Assembly (NCBI RefSeq): GCF_000177215.2
Contig: NZ_CM001368.1
Location: 124,001-188,000 of the forward strand
Direction: 5' to 3'
Length of the DNA: 64,000 nucleotides
DNA from: Solidesulfovibrio carbinoliphilus subsp. oakridgensis
Lineage (GTDB): Bacteria > Desulfobacterota > Desulfovibrionia > Desulfovibrionales > Desulfovibrionaceae
In this document: positions 45,191-55,154 of the stretch, one piece after another
Position numbering within the stretch: the stretch's first letter is position 1
How the letters are laid out: each line of letters begins with the position of its first letter
Made by a program: the position numbers and the translations under genes
The notes under the pieces: generated by a model
Seen by the model: only the letters and a program-made list of their open reading frames with translations
What the model was told of the DNA's origin: nothing
The model's database searches: none

Positions 45191-45224
45191 GCCGGCCCGA
45201 TTTTCGGGCCGGCGTCCCTTTTCC
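45191..45224 (+). terminator. Rho-independent terminator
   Basis: A 9-bp perfect stem GCCGGCCCG (45191-45199) and CGGGCCGGC (45205-45213) with loop ATTTT, followed by GTCCCTTTTCC. It ends the transcript of the small membrane protein 25 bp upstream and separates it from the chemoreceptor gene. Confidence 0.8.
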
Positions 45225-45249
45225 CCGTTCCCAACAAGGAGTGTCGGCC

Positions 45250-47058
45250 TTGAAAAACCTCCACATCAGAACCAAACTGTTGCTTCTTTTTCTCATTTCC
45301 ACCCTGTCGGCGGCCGTCCTCTTCGGCGTGGGCGCCTATTCCTCCCGGCGGCTGGCCGAGACCGGGGCACGTGAGGCCGCCGAGGCCATGATGGCCGGCG
45401 AACGGGCCAAGATCAAAGTGGCCACGGACTCCCTGGCCTCGGTCCTGTCCAAGTCCCTGTCGTCCCTCGAAGGCGAGGCGGCCCGGACCGCCTTCCTGCG
45501 CCAGGCCGTCAAGGACGCCTTCTTCGAAGAGGACCGGTCCGGCTACTATTTCGTCTACACCGGCACGACCAACGTGGCCCACCCGGTCAACCCGACCCTG
45601 CAAGGCAAGGACCTGGCCGAGCTCAAAGGCCCCGACGGCGTCTATTCGGTGCGGGATCTCGCCCGGGCGGCCGCGGCCGGCGGCGGCTTCGTCACCTTCA
45701 GCTGGGCCAAGCCCGGCAAGGGCGACATGCCGAAAATCGGCTACGCCACCAGGATCCCGGGCTCCGACTACTGGATCGGCACGGGCGTGTACGTGGACAA
45801 CGTCAACGAGGCGGCGGCGAACATCGTCGCCCACATGCAGGCCGAAGGCGACCGCATGATGTATATCGACGGCGCGGTCTTCGCCGTCATGTTCCTGCTC
45901 GTGCTCCTGCCGCTGAGTATCATGATCTCGCGCGGCATCGTCCGTCCCATCCGCGAGACCACCGAGGCGGCCCGCCGCATCGCCGCCGGCGACCTCGACG
46001 TGCGTCTCGCCGCCACCGGCGACGACGAGGCCGGCCAGCTCCAGCAGGCCCTCGACAGCATGGCCGGCTCCCTCAAACGCAATCTCGACGCCCTGACCGA
46101 AAAAGAGGCCGAGGCCAAACGCGAGGCCGGGCGGTCGGCCCAGGCCGCCGAAGAGGCGCGTGAGGCGGCCGGCAGGGTCGAAGCCGCCAACGCCGCCATG
46201 CTCGGGGCCGTCCACGGCCTGACCGGCGTCGTATCCGAGGTCGGCGCGGCCACCCACGATTTGACCAGCCTCGGCCAGGACATCCACCAGGGGGCCAGGC
46301 AGCAGCAGGAACGCCTGGAAAACACCGCCCAGGCCATGGGCGAGATGCGCGACGCCGTGGGCGAAGTGGCCCGAAACGCGGCCGAAGCCTCCAAGGCCAC
46401 GGGCCAGACCCGCGAAATCGCCCTCGAAGGCGCGGGTATCGCCAAAAAGACCGCCCAGGCCATGACCGAACTCAAATCCATGGCCGATTCGCTCAAAACC
46501 AACATGGGCCAGCTCGGCACCAAGTCCGAAGGCATCGGCGCGGTCATCCAGGTCATCTCCGACATCGCGGACCAGACCAACCTTCTGGCCCTCAATGCCG
46601 CCATCGAGGCGGCCCGGGCCGGCGAGGCCGGACGCGGCTTCGCCGTGGTCGCCGACGAGGTCAGAAAGCTCGCCGAGAAAACCATGGCCGCCACCGGCGA
46701 AGTCGGCCAGAACATCAAGGCCATCCAGGCCATGACCCGCGAAAACATGGATGGCGTGGACAATACCATGCAGTCCGTGGACGCCACGGCCAGGCTCGCC
46801 GAACAGTCCGGCGAAATGCTGCGCCAGATTCTCGAAGCCGCCGAGCACTCGGCCTCCCAGGTCCGGGCCATCGCCTCGGCCGCCGACCAGCAGGCCGCCT
46901 CGGCCCAGGCCATCATGGAAAGCGTCGCCCAGGTCAGCGACATCGCCCGGGACAACGCCGGCCGGGCCAAGGACGCCTCCCAGCACTTCCAGAACCTCTC
47001 CGACCAGACCGGCGCGCTCTCGGGGCTGATCAAGCAGCTTGGGAGTTTGGACGGGTAA
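45250..47058 (+). CDS. Methyl-accepting chemotaxis protein with single Cache sensor domain
   Basis: 602 aa. TM1 is at about 9-28, followed by a periplasmic sCache_2 domain (residues about 35-195; [36 protein letters not shown] and [15 protein letters not shown] are typical). TM2 is near 206-228 and is followed by HAMP ([20 protein letters not shown]) and a long coiled-coil signalling domain with hairpin tip [19 protein letters not shown] and [16 protein letters not shown]. It senses a small extracellular ligand and controls CheA. The initiator is TTG at 45250, 9 nt after AAGGAG; a GTG at 45241 abuts that site and is less likely. Confidence 0.93.
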   Translation: MKNLHIRTKLLLLFLISTLSAAVLFGVGAYSSRRLAETGAREAAEAMMAGERAKIKVATDSLASVLSKSLSSLEGEAARTAFLRQAVKDAFFEEDRSGYYFVYTGTTNVAHPVNPTLQGKDLAELKGPDGVYSVRDLARAAAAGGGFVTFSWAKPGKGDMPKIGYATRIPGSDYWIGTGVYVDNVNEAAANIVAHMQAEGDRMMYIDGAVFAVMFLLVLLPLSIMISRGIVRPIRETTEAARRIAAGDLDVRLAATGDDEAGQLQQALDSMAGSLKRNLDALTEKEAEAKREAGRSAQAAEEAREAAGRVEAANAAMLGAVHGLTGVVSEVGAATHDLTSLGQDIHQGARQQQERLENTAQAMGEMRDAVGEVARNAAEASKATGQTREIALEGAGIAKKTAQAMTELKSMADSLKTNMGQLGTKSEGIGAVIQVISDIADQTNLLALNAAIEAARAGEAGRGFAVVADEVRKLAEKTMAATGEVGQNIKAIQAMTRENMDGVDNTMQSVDATARLAEQSGEMLRQILEAAEHSASQVRAIASAADQQAASAQAIMESVAQVSDIARDNAGRAKDASQHFQNLSDQTGALSGLIKQLGSLDG

Positions 47059-47070
47059 GGGGGGAGGGAA

Positions 47071-47135
47071 GATGCCTCCGGCGGCCGGGGCTCTGCCCCG
47101 GACCCCGCCGGGGGGATCATCCCCCCGGACCCCCT
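47071..47135 (+). repeat. Dispersed GC-rich palindromic repeat, copy 1 (forward)
   Basis: It begins GATGCCTCCGGCGGCC, then the stem-loop GGGGCTCTGCCCC, then CCGGGGGGATCATCCCCCCGG, a second perfect palindrome around GATC. It starts 12 bp after the chemoreceptor stop. Paired with the inverted copy at 47355-47429. Confidence 0.8.
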
Positions 47136-47314
47136 GAACGGGGCGTGCGGGAGTCTGGGTCGGGACGGTCGGGTGGCGGTGCTGCGGGAATTAAGCGCCA
47201 GCGGCGAAGCGCCGCAGGGTTCGAGGAGAGCTTGCGTAGCATTTTTGGAGGAATGGAACTTTGATCGTTCCTTGAGCTTCGTCTCGAAGATGGTTCTCGA
47301 TAAGGGGAAACGCT

Positions 47315-48142
47315 ATGGCGGATGAGGGGAAAAAAATTATGAAAGATGACCAGTCCCCCCTTCCAGGGGGTTCGGGGGGGATGATCCCCCCCGACGGGTC
47401 CAGGGCAGCGCCCTGGCCGCCGGAGGCATTGTTATCCCTGCCTTCGCAGGTGATGGAGGCGGTGCGGCAGATCGCGGTGCATTACGGCTTGTGGCTGGCC
47501 GAGGCGGCGCACCAGTTCGGGCCGGAGGCGGCCGTGGCCATGGAGTCGCGGGTCGGGGACGCCTATTTGCCGCTGCTCTCGCGCCGCATCGAGCGGGCGC
47601 TCGACCTGCCGGGCGACGTGCCGGGGCTCTTGGCCGGCCTTGGCGAGGAGCGGCTGGGGAAGCTTCTGGACGCCCTGTCCGTGTCGTGGCTGGCGGCGGA
47701 CGGGGTCTGGTTCCGGGAGGTCGAGGAGGCGCGCGGCATGCACGACGCCAAGCGGGTCAACGATTCGTGCTGGTCGCGGCTCGGGTACTACGAGGCCATC
47801 CGGGCCAAGGCGGCGCTGGGGCTGCCCGAGGCGGGCGGCCTGCCGGCCTTGCAGGCGGCTTTCGGGGCCCGGCTCATCTCCCGGATCAACCAGTGGGACA
47901 TCGTGGAGGAGACGGCGGATTCCTTCGTCTTTCGCATGGTCAAATGCCGGGTCCAGTCGTCGCGGACGCGCCAGGGCCTGCCGCCCTATCCCTGCCAGTC
48001 CGGCGGCACGGTGGAATATACGGCTTTTGCCGCCGGCATCGATCCGGCCATCAAGGTCGCCTGCGTGAGCTGCCCGCCGGAAATCACACGCGACGACTGT
48101 TCCTGCGCCTGGCGCTTCTCCGTGCCCGCCGCCAAAGCCTGA
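47315..48142 (+). CDS. DUF6125 family protein (cytoplasmic, Cys-rich C-terminus)
   Basis: 275 aa. The core from about residue 47 (VMEAVRQIAVHYGLWLAE, GMHDAKRVNDSCWSRLGYYE, ISRINQWDIVEETADSFVF) to the end carries the features I associate with DUF6125: RVQSSRTRQGLPPYPCQSGG, VEYTAFAAGIDP and a C-terminal cluster CVSCPP with DDCSCAW. The function is unknown. Residues about 14-39 (PLPGGSGGMIPPDGSRAAPW) are encoded entirely by a palindromic repeat, so the true N-terminus is uncertain. ATG 47315 has AAGGGG 8 nt upstream; ATG 47453 lies after the repeat but has only a weak site. Confidence 0.72.
   Translation: MADEGKKIMKDDQSPLPGGSGGMIPPDGSRAAPWPPEALLSLPSQVMEAVRQIAVHYGLWLAEAAHQFGPEAAVAMESRVGDAYLPLLSRRIERALDLPGDVPGLLAGLGEERLGKLLDALSVSWLAADGVWFREVEEARGMHDAKRVNDSCWSRLGYYEAIRAKAALGLPEAGGLPALQAAFGARLISRINQWDIVEETADSFVFRMVKCRVQSSRTRQGLPPYPCQSGGTVEYTAFAAGIDPAIKVACVSCPPEITRDDCSCAWRFSVPAAKA
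47355..47429 (-). repeat. Dispersed palindromic repeat, copy 2 (inverted), inside a coding region
   Basis: CGGGGGGGATGATCCCCCCCG, then CAGGGCAGCGCCCTG and the terminal GCCGCCGGAGGCAT, i.e. copy 1 in reverse orientation with compensatory differences in the small stem. It lies in frame within the first 40 codons of the DUF6125 gene. Confidence 0.8.
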
Positions 48143-48152
48143 TTTCCCTTTT

Positions 48153-48230
48153 GGGGGGTCCGGGGGGGGATGATCCCCCCCGGCGGAGAGGTCCAGGAGA
48201 GGCAGAGCCTATCCTGGCCGCCGGAGGCAT
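48153..48230 (-). repeat. Dispersed palindromic repeat, copy 3 (inverted)
   Basis: GGGGGGTCCGGGGGGGATGA, the matching C-run, a degenerate middle stem AGGAGAGGCAGAGCCTATCCT and terminal GCCGCCGGAGGCAT. It fills the whole 89-bp gap between two convergent stops (DUF6125 and the sigma-54 activator) and could terminate both transcripts. Confidence 0.8.
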
Positions 48231-48231
48231 C

Positions 48232-49749
<1,518 letters not shown>

Positions 49750-49908
49750 GGTGCGTACCGGCCGGGTCGTGGTTGCGTGCGAAGCGTGCGGGATCACGCG
49801 GCAAAAGGCTTGCCGCCGGCGACCATGCCGGAAAAGCGGATGCGGGGCAAGGCTTGGAAGCGGCAGGCGGCGGCCGCGTGGCTTCGCGGGCCGCCTGCCG
49901 GGGAAGGA

Positions 49909-50226
49909 CTAATGCGTGGAATAGGAGCGTTCGCGGATGCGCCAGAAATCCTCGGGGATTTCCAGATAGAGGTCGTTGTCGGGCAGCGGGATGACGCACA
50001 GGAGCGTGCCTGTGGATTCGACCCAGTACATATGGCCGTTTAAGCGGTGCATGACGTCGTCGTAGCTGACGCCCGTCTGGGCGGCCACTTCCTTCATGGC
50101 CCGCTGCATGGTGGACAGGGCCCCATGGCCGAACTCCACTTCCAGGATCGAGACATGGTGGATGGCCAACGACTCGTCGGACAGTTCGGGAGGGGCGGTT
50201 TTTCGCAGCGTCAAAGCTGATTCCAT
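49909..50226 (-). CDS. 105-aa protein of unknown function
   Basis: 105 aa, acidic, soluble. Start MESALTLRKTAPPELSDESL lies behind a strong AGGAGGTCGCC. The middle has HHVSILEVEFGHGALSTMQR and VSYDDVMHRLNGHMYWVEST, ending IPEDFWRIRERSYSTH. The alternating strands and helices suggest a small alpha/beta domain; I recognise no family. It is upstream of and codirectional with the sigma-54 activator (159-bp gap) and preceded by a sigma-54-type promoter candidate, so it may be its regulated gene or part of the same unit. Confidence 0.72.
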   Translation of the reverse strand: MESALTLRKTAPPELSDESLAIHHVSILEVEFGHGALSTMQRAMKEVAAQTGVSYDDVMHRLNGHMYWVESTGTLLCVIPLPDNDLYLEIPEDFWRIRERSYSTH

Positions 50227-50294
50227 GGCGACCTCCTGGTGAAAGTGGCCCTCGCCGGATCGGATCATCGGGCTCGGGCTGTGTCTAGTTATAA

Positions 50295-50309
50295 GCAATT
50301 CCCGTGCAA
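50295..50309 (-). promoter_or_regulatory. Sigma-54-like -24/-12 promoter
   Basis: On the minus strand the sequence reads TTGCACG-GGAA-TTGC, one mismatch from the consensus TGGCACG-N4-TTGC, although that mismatch falls in the highly conserved -24 GG. The start of transcription would be near 50283, about 57 nt before the ATG at 50226. Upstream sequence is AT-rich. Confidence 0.5.
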
Positions 50310-50325
50310 TGTACACCTGTGGAGT

Positions 50326-50462
50326 GGACAAACGATTGCGGCATTTTTTAATAATATGTATTTATTGAGTTAATTTTCTTGATGCGCCCTTGTCCGAAAA
50401 GGGGACGTTTTTGCCAGGGATCACGGAACCTGCAAAAAAGAAGGAAGAGCGACAAATTTGTC
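50326..50462. promoter_or_regulatory. Triple GGACAA motif / palindrome cluster upstream of the sigma-54-like promoter
   Basis: GGACAA at 50326-50331, TTGTCC at 50390-50395 and a perfect 12-bp palindrome GACAAATTTGTC at 50451-50462, spaced about 60 bp apart in an AT-rich island. This looks like enhancer sites for a dimeric regulator such as the nearby GAF/sigma-54 activator. The activator assignment is inference. Confidence 0.4.
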
Positions 50463-50514
50463 CCACGCGAGGCAGCCGGAGCGTCGAAGGCGGCCGGGCA
50501 GGCCTGCCCGGCGG

Positions 50515-51063
50515 TCAGCCGTTCCGGAGAGGTACCGCGCCGGGCCGGGCGGCCAGGAAGAGGTCGGTGTAGGCGGTCGGATATTCGCGCCTGAGTCCAA
50601 GGTCGGCGGCAAAGGCGCGCAGGACGGCCAGGGCGGCCAGGGCGGCCTGGCGCGTGGCGGCCAGGTGCTCGATCTCGACGAAGGTTTCGGGAGCGAAATC
50701 GACCGTGACCACGGTGACGGCCAGAACCAACCCGGCGTGGGCGCACCGGGAGCGGCGGCAGGTTTTGGCAAAGGCCAGACGCGGCACATAGCCGAGGTTT
50801 GCGAGGACGGCGCCCATGGCCGGGCCGTCGGTCACGTCCGTCTCCAGTTCTTCCTTGGAGACCGTGGCCGGGTCGAAGGACGGATTCTTGTAGGTGAGGG
50901 TGGTCCGGCCGCCGGCTTGGCGCAGGCGCAGCTCCCGGCCGGAGGCGTAGAAGCTGCCGTCCGGGGAATCGAAATAGACGTCGCGATAGACCGCGTCCGG
51001 GAGCCGTTCTCCCGGCGGATCGAAGGACGGCGGGGCGAGGTATTTGATTTCGGCTTCGAACAT
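50515..51063 (-). CDS. CYTH domain protein (class IV adenylate cyclase/ThTPase-like)
   Basis: 182 aa. The ExExK motif is E3-A-E5-I-K7 at the very N-terminus, followed by the strands of the triphosphate tunnel: YRDVYFDSPDGSFYASG, ELRLRQAGG, TTLTYKNPSF, EELETDV, VTVDFAPETFVEIEH and REYPTAYTDLF. These residues bind a triphosphate plus metal. CyaB-like members act as adenylate cyclases or thiamine triphosphatases. Substrate cannot be assigned. There is no strong ribosome site. It is divergent from the DMT transporter gene. Confidence 0.85.
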   Translation of the reverse strand: MFEAEIKYLAPPSFDPPGERLPDAVYRDVYFDSPDGSFYASGRELRLRQAGGRTTLTYKNPSFDPATVSKEELETDVTDGPAMGAVLANLGYVPRLAFAKTCRRSRCAHAGLVLAVTVVTVDFAPETFVEIEHLAATRQAALAALAVLRAFAADLGLRREYPTAYTDLFLAARPGAVPLRNG

Positions 51064-51170
51064 GGTGGCGTGGCGGGCGGCTTGAAACCCGGCGCGTTTG
51101 GGTTCATGGTTCCGGGCCGTTCCGTGCCCGTTTTCCTCTTGGCCTCAGCCTGAACACAGGAAGCGTCCCC

Positions 51171-52006
51171 ATGTCCGACCACGGCCGCGCGGCGGTCCTC
51201 ATGGCCGTCACGGCCCTCCTCTGGAGCACCGGCGGCCTGGCCATCAAGCTCGTGACCCTGTCTCCCCTGGCGGTCACGGGCGGCCGGAGCCTGCTTGCGG
51301 CCCTGGTCCTGCTGGCCCTTTTCCGGGGCCGGGCCCGGTTTCGCCTGACCCGGGCCTTTGTCGCCGGGGCCCTCGGCTATGCCGGGCTCCTCGTCACCAA
51401 CGTGGCCGCCACCCGGATGACGACGGCGGCCAACGCCATCCTGCTTGCCTACACCGCGCCGGTCTACGTGGCCCTGCTCGCCCCGGCCGTGCTCGGGGAG
51501 AAGACCCGGCGGTCGGACTGGCTGTTCATCGGCGCGGTCCTTGGCGGCATGGTCCTTTTCTTCTTGGACCGGCTGTCGCCGGCCGGGCTGGGGGGAAATC
51601 TCCTCGCCGTCGGCACCGGGCTTTCCTACGCCGTCTTCACGCTGGCCATGCGGGCCGGCCGGGACGGGTCGCCGGTGGCGGCCGTCATCGCCGGGCACGT
51701 GCTGACGGCTGCGGTCGGCCTGCCGTTTCTCGTGGCCGAACTGCCGCTTTCGCCCGGCGACTGGCTCGGCCTCGGCTACCTGGGGCTGGTGCAGCAGGGC
51801 CTGTCGCTTTGCGCCTATGTCTGGTGCATCCAGCGGCTGCGCGCCCTGGAAGCCATCCTCCTCATGACGCTGGAGCCGATCCTGAATCCGGTGCTCGTCG
51901 CCCTCGGCTACGGCGAGGTGCCGGGACCCTGGGCCATGGCCGGCGGCCTGGTGGTGGTTGGCGCGGTGACGCTACGGGGTGTCCTCGGTAGCCGGGGCCT
52001 CACGCG

Positions 52007-52010
<4 letters not shown>
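51171..52010 (+). CDS. EamA/DMT superfamily transporter
   Basis: 279 aa, ten hydrophobic helices in two EamA repeats: repeat 1 around residues 10-130 (LMAVTALLWSTGGLAIKL, GGRSLLAALVLLALF, TTAANAILLAYTAPVYVALL) and repeat 2 from 145 (LLAVGTGLSYAVFTLAM, LEAILLMTLEPILNPVLVAL). A metabolite exporter; substrate unknown. ACAGGAAGCGTCCCC precedes the start. The stop overlaps that of maf by 4 bp (TTAG, 52007-52010). Confidence 0.92.
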
Positions 52011-52600
<590 letters not shown>

Positions 52601-52624
52601 AAGCACCTTGTCGTAATGAAGAAT

Positions 52625-52676
52625 CGGGGCTCTGCCCCGAACGCCGCCGGGGGGAATGATTCCCCCCGGACCCCTC
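52625..52676 (+). repeat. Dispersed palindromic repeat, copy 4 (forward, 5' truncated)
   Basis: CGGGGCTCTGCCCCG stem-loop, then GCCGGGGGGAATGATTCCCCCCGG; the GATGCCTCCGGCGGCC end is missing. It is inverted relative to copy 5, which lies 52 bp away. Confidence 0.75.
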
Positions 52677-52728
52677 AATGGTGAAGGACAAAGGAACGCG
52701 AGGCCATATGGTGGGCGCCACCCCATTC

Positions 52729-52774
52729 GGGAGGGTCCGGGAGGGGGTGACCCCCTCCCGGCCGCCGGAGGCAT
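52729..52774 (-). repeat. Dispersed palindromic repeat, copy 5 (inverted)
   Basis: GGGAGGGTCCGGGAGGGGGT, the palindrome GGGAGGGGGTGACCCCCTCCC with a TGA core, then GCCGCCGGAGGCAT. It stops 20 bp short of the downstream stop codon at 52794. Confidence 0.75.
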
Positions 52775-52793
52775 CTTCCTGCTTTGTTACACG

Positions 52794-53639
52794 TCAGGCC
52801 GGCTTTGGGGCGGCGAACTTGGGGACTTCGGTGTCCCAGTTCTGGGTGACGGGGCGGTCGCGTTTGTAGCGGAAGTCGCAGACCGGCGCGCCCTGGGCGA
52901 TGGTGCCTGTGCGCACGAGTCCCGTGCCCTGGGCCCGGGAGGCCAGGAAGTCGTTCAGGCAGTAGTACGGGGCCACCTCGGCCACGCCCTGGGCCTTGAA
53001 GTATTTGACCGCGCCGCACTCGGTGTAGTCGTAGCCGAGGTCGAAGGTCTTGCCGTCGCCGGGCACGGCCTTGCCCACCCAGTCGCCGGGATGCTGGCGC
53101 TTCTGGCTGGTCGCGGCCCAGTCCTCCAGGGAGGCGAAGTAGGCCGGGGAGAAAAGGGACGCGCCCATGGCCTTGGCTTTCTGCGGCGGCACGGCGGCCC
53201 AGTCCGCGGCGTAGAGGTCGTAGAGAAGCCGGCCGGCGTCCTTGGCGGGCAGGCTTTTTTCGCGCATGGCCTGGGTCAGGGCGGTCAGCCAGCCGGCCAT
53301 GGTCAGAAACGGCTGGTTGCGGTTGGACTGGCCGCCGATGTCCGGGATGCCGGGGAGAAGCGTTTCGTAGCGGCGCAGGGCGTCGGCGGCCACGGTCTTG
53401 GCCGTGGGCCCGGAAGTCCGGGCGGCCAGCCAGGTTTCGGCCCCGGCGCACACGCCCTTGAAATCGGCCAGCAGCCGGTCGCGGTTGGTCACGTAAAAGC
53501 CGGCCGGGGGCGCGACGGGAGCGGCCGGCGCGGCTTGCGGCCCGGTATTTTTGGCCAGGGCCGGCCAGGGCAGGAAACAGGCGCAGGCTCCGACCAGACC
53601 CGCCCGCAACACCATCCGTCTGGTCACACCCTGCCGCAT
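52794..53639 (-). CDS. Secreted L-2-amino-thiazoline-4-carboxylate hydrolase-like protein
   Basis: 281 aa. The N-terminus has a Tat-like signal (TRRMVLRAGLVGACACF, then PWPALA cleavage region). The mature part resembles the ATC hydrolase family by its C-terminal core: FDLGYDYTECGAVKYFKAQG, VAPYYCLNDFLASRAQGTG, APVCDFRYKRDRP. The founding enzyme opens a thiazoline ring on the way to L-cysteine; in this periplasmic form the substrate is unknown. ATG 53639 is supported by GAGGACGATTCG; starts at 53660 and 53687 are possible but have weaker sites. It is separated from lpd by a 17-bp perfect hairpin. Confidence 0.78.
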   Translation of the reverse strand: MRQGVTRRMVLRAGLVGACACFLPWPALAKNTGPQAAPAAPVAPPAGFYVTNRDRLLADFKGVCAGAETWLAARTSGPTAKTVAADALRRYETLLPGIPDIGGQSNRNQPFLTMAGWLTALTQAMREKSLPAKDAGRLLYDLYAADWAAVPPQKAKAMGASLFSPAYFASLEDWAATSQKRQHPGDWVGKAVPGDGKTFDLGYDYTECGAVKYFKAQGVAEVAPYYCLNDFLASRAQGTGLVRTGTIAQGAPVCDFRYKRDRPVTQNWDTEVPKFAAPKPA

Positions 53640-53722
53640 CGAATCGTCCTCGCCGCGCATTGCCACCGCCTGCCCTTGTTTACGCACCTGGCCGTCCCCA
53701 TGGAAAGTTCTTGAAAGGGGGC

Positions 53723-53758
53723 GCGGGGGAAAACTTCTTTCAAGAAGTTTTCCCCCGC
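53723..53758. terminator. 17-bp perfect hairpin downstream of lpd
   Basis: GCGGGGGAAAACTTCTT (53723-53739) and its exact complement (53742-53758) with a 2-nt spacer. It lies 11 bp after the lpd stop on the minus strand and 84 bp before the next start. A flanking TTCTTGAAAG (53708-53717) can pair with CTTTCAAGAA inside the hairpin, giving a competing structure. It probably terminates or protects the gcv transcript. Confidence 0.65.
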
Positions 53759-53768
53759 ATCTTCGCCT

Positions 53769-55154
53769 TTATGCTTCTCTTGTTTTCACGTCCGCGAGCA
53801 GCGCCGCGCGCAGGGTCTCGTCCAGGCCCGGGTGGGGGAAGACGAGGGCTTCGGCCTGCTCGCGCGTCCAGGCCTGGGCCACGATGACCGTGGCCAGCGT
53901 GCCCATGGCCGAGGCGCCGTGGCCGACAGCCGTGATGCCGGCCACCTTGCCGTCCTTCCAGGTGACCCGGGCGAAACCGGCCGTGTCGGCATGGGCCTGG
54001 GCGATGGGGTTGGCCACGAAGGCAGCTTCGGACATGGCCTCGCCCGGGGCGGCGATGTCGCCCACGCGCATGATCTCGGGCACGCCGTAGTAGCAGCCCG
54101 GGATCGGTCCCGGCGCGTAAGGACTGGTCACGAGGCCGGCGGCGTGGCGGGCGGCGTAGGCCCCCTGGCTGGAGGCGGCGTGGGCCAGGAGCAGGCGGCC
54201 GTTGCAGTCGCCCACGGCATAGATGCCGGGCGCGGCCTGCAAGGTGTCGTCGGTGCTGATCCAGGCCTTGTTGGGCGAGGGGCTGGCAAAGGCCGCGCCG
54301 AGTTCGGCCAGGCCCGGCACGGCCGTGGGCGCGAAGCGGCCGATGGCCACCAGCGCCTTGTCCGCCACGAAGACCTCGCCGCCGGCCAGGGTCATCCTGG
54401 CCTTGCCGTCCTCGGTCACAAGCGAGGTGACCGACACCCCGGCCCGGGCGTCGATGCCGCGCCGGCGCATGACTTGGGCCACCACCTTGGACACGTCCGG
54501 ATCTTCGAGCGGTGCCAGGCGCGGGGCGGCGTCGACCATGGTCACCTTGGTGCCGAGCCGGTGGAAGACTTCGGAGAATTCGAGGCCGATGGCCCCGGCG
54601 CCGACGATGATGAGGCTCTCCGGGGCCTCGGTCAGGTCGAGGACCGGCGAGACGCCGAGCACGGCCTGGCCGTCCGGCTTGACCCCGGGAAACGAGGCGG
54701 CCCGGGACCCCAACGCCAGGATCAGGGCGTCAAAGGGCAGGGCCTCGGCGCCCGTGCCCACGGACACGTGGGCCACCCGGCCGGCCCCGTCGCCCGACAC
54801 GCCGGTCAGGTTGCCGGTCACGAGCCGGACCCCGGCCTTTTCCAGGGTCTTGGCCATGGCCGACTGGGTGGCGGCCAAGAGCTTTTTCTTCTTGGCCTGA
54901 ATGGCGGCCAAGTCCGGCACGACCGTGCCGGACGCGAGCTTCTGCCTGGCCTGGGCTTCCAGGGCGTCCACGGCCAGCGTGGTGGCCAGGAGATGCTTGG
55001 TCGGGACGCAGCCCCAGTTGAGGCACACCCCGCCGAGCTTGCCGCGCTCGACCAGGGTCACAAGCAAGCCCGCTGCCGCGCCGGTAAGGGCCGCTTCGTA
55101 GCCGCCGGGCCCGGAGCCGACCACCACGAGGCGTTTGGCCGGGCTAGAGGTCAT
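53769..55154 (-). CDS. lpd: Dihydrolipoyl dehydrogenase
   Basis: 461 aa flavoprotein disulfide reductase. FAD motif VVVGSGPGGYEAA, redox disulfide GGVCLNWGCVPTK, NAD motif VGAGAIGLEFSEV, second FAD motif YAVGDCNGRLLLAHA and C-terminal dimer-interface HPGLDE in place of the usual HPTLSE. It reoxidises the lipoyl arm of GcvH in the glycine cleavage system. Its start overlaps the end of gcvPB by 11 bp, so it is the dedicated E3 of this operon rather than of a 2-oxoacid dehydrogenase. Confidence 0.93.
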   Translation of the reverse strand: MTSSPAKRLVVVGSGPGGYEAALTGAAAGLLVTLVERGKLGGVCLNWGCVPTKHLLATTLAVDALEAQARQKLASGTVVPDLAAIQAKKKKLLAATQSAMAKTLEKAGVRLVTGNLTGVSGDGAGRVAHVSVGTGAEALPFDALILALGSRAASFPGVKPDGQAVLGVSPVLDLTEAPESLIIVGAGAIGLEFSEVFHRLGTKVTMVDAAPRLAPLEDPDVSKVVAQVMRRRGIDARAGVSVTSLVTEDGKARMTLAGGEVFVADKALVAIGRFAPTAVPGLAELGAAFASPSPNKAWISTDDTLQAAPGIYAVGDCNGRLLLAHAASSQGAYAARHAAGLVTSPYAPGPIPGCYYGVPEIMRVGDIAAPGEAMSEAAFVANPIAQAHADTAGFARVTWKDGKVAGITAVGHGASAMGTLATVIVAQAWTREQAEALVFPHPGLDETLRAALLADVKTREA

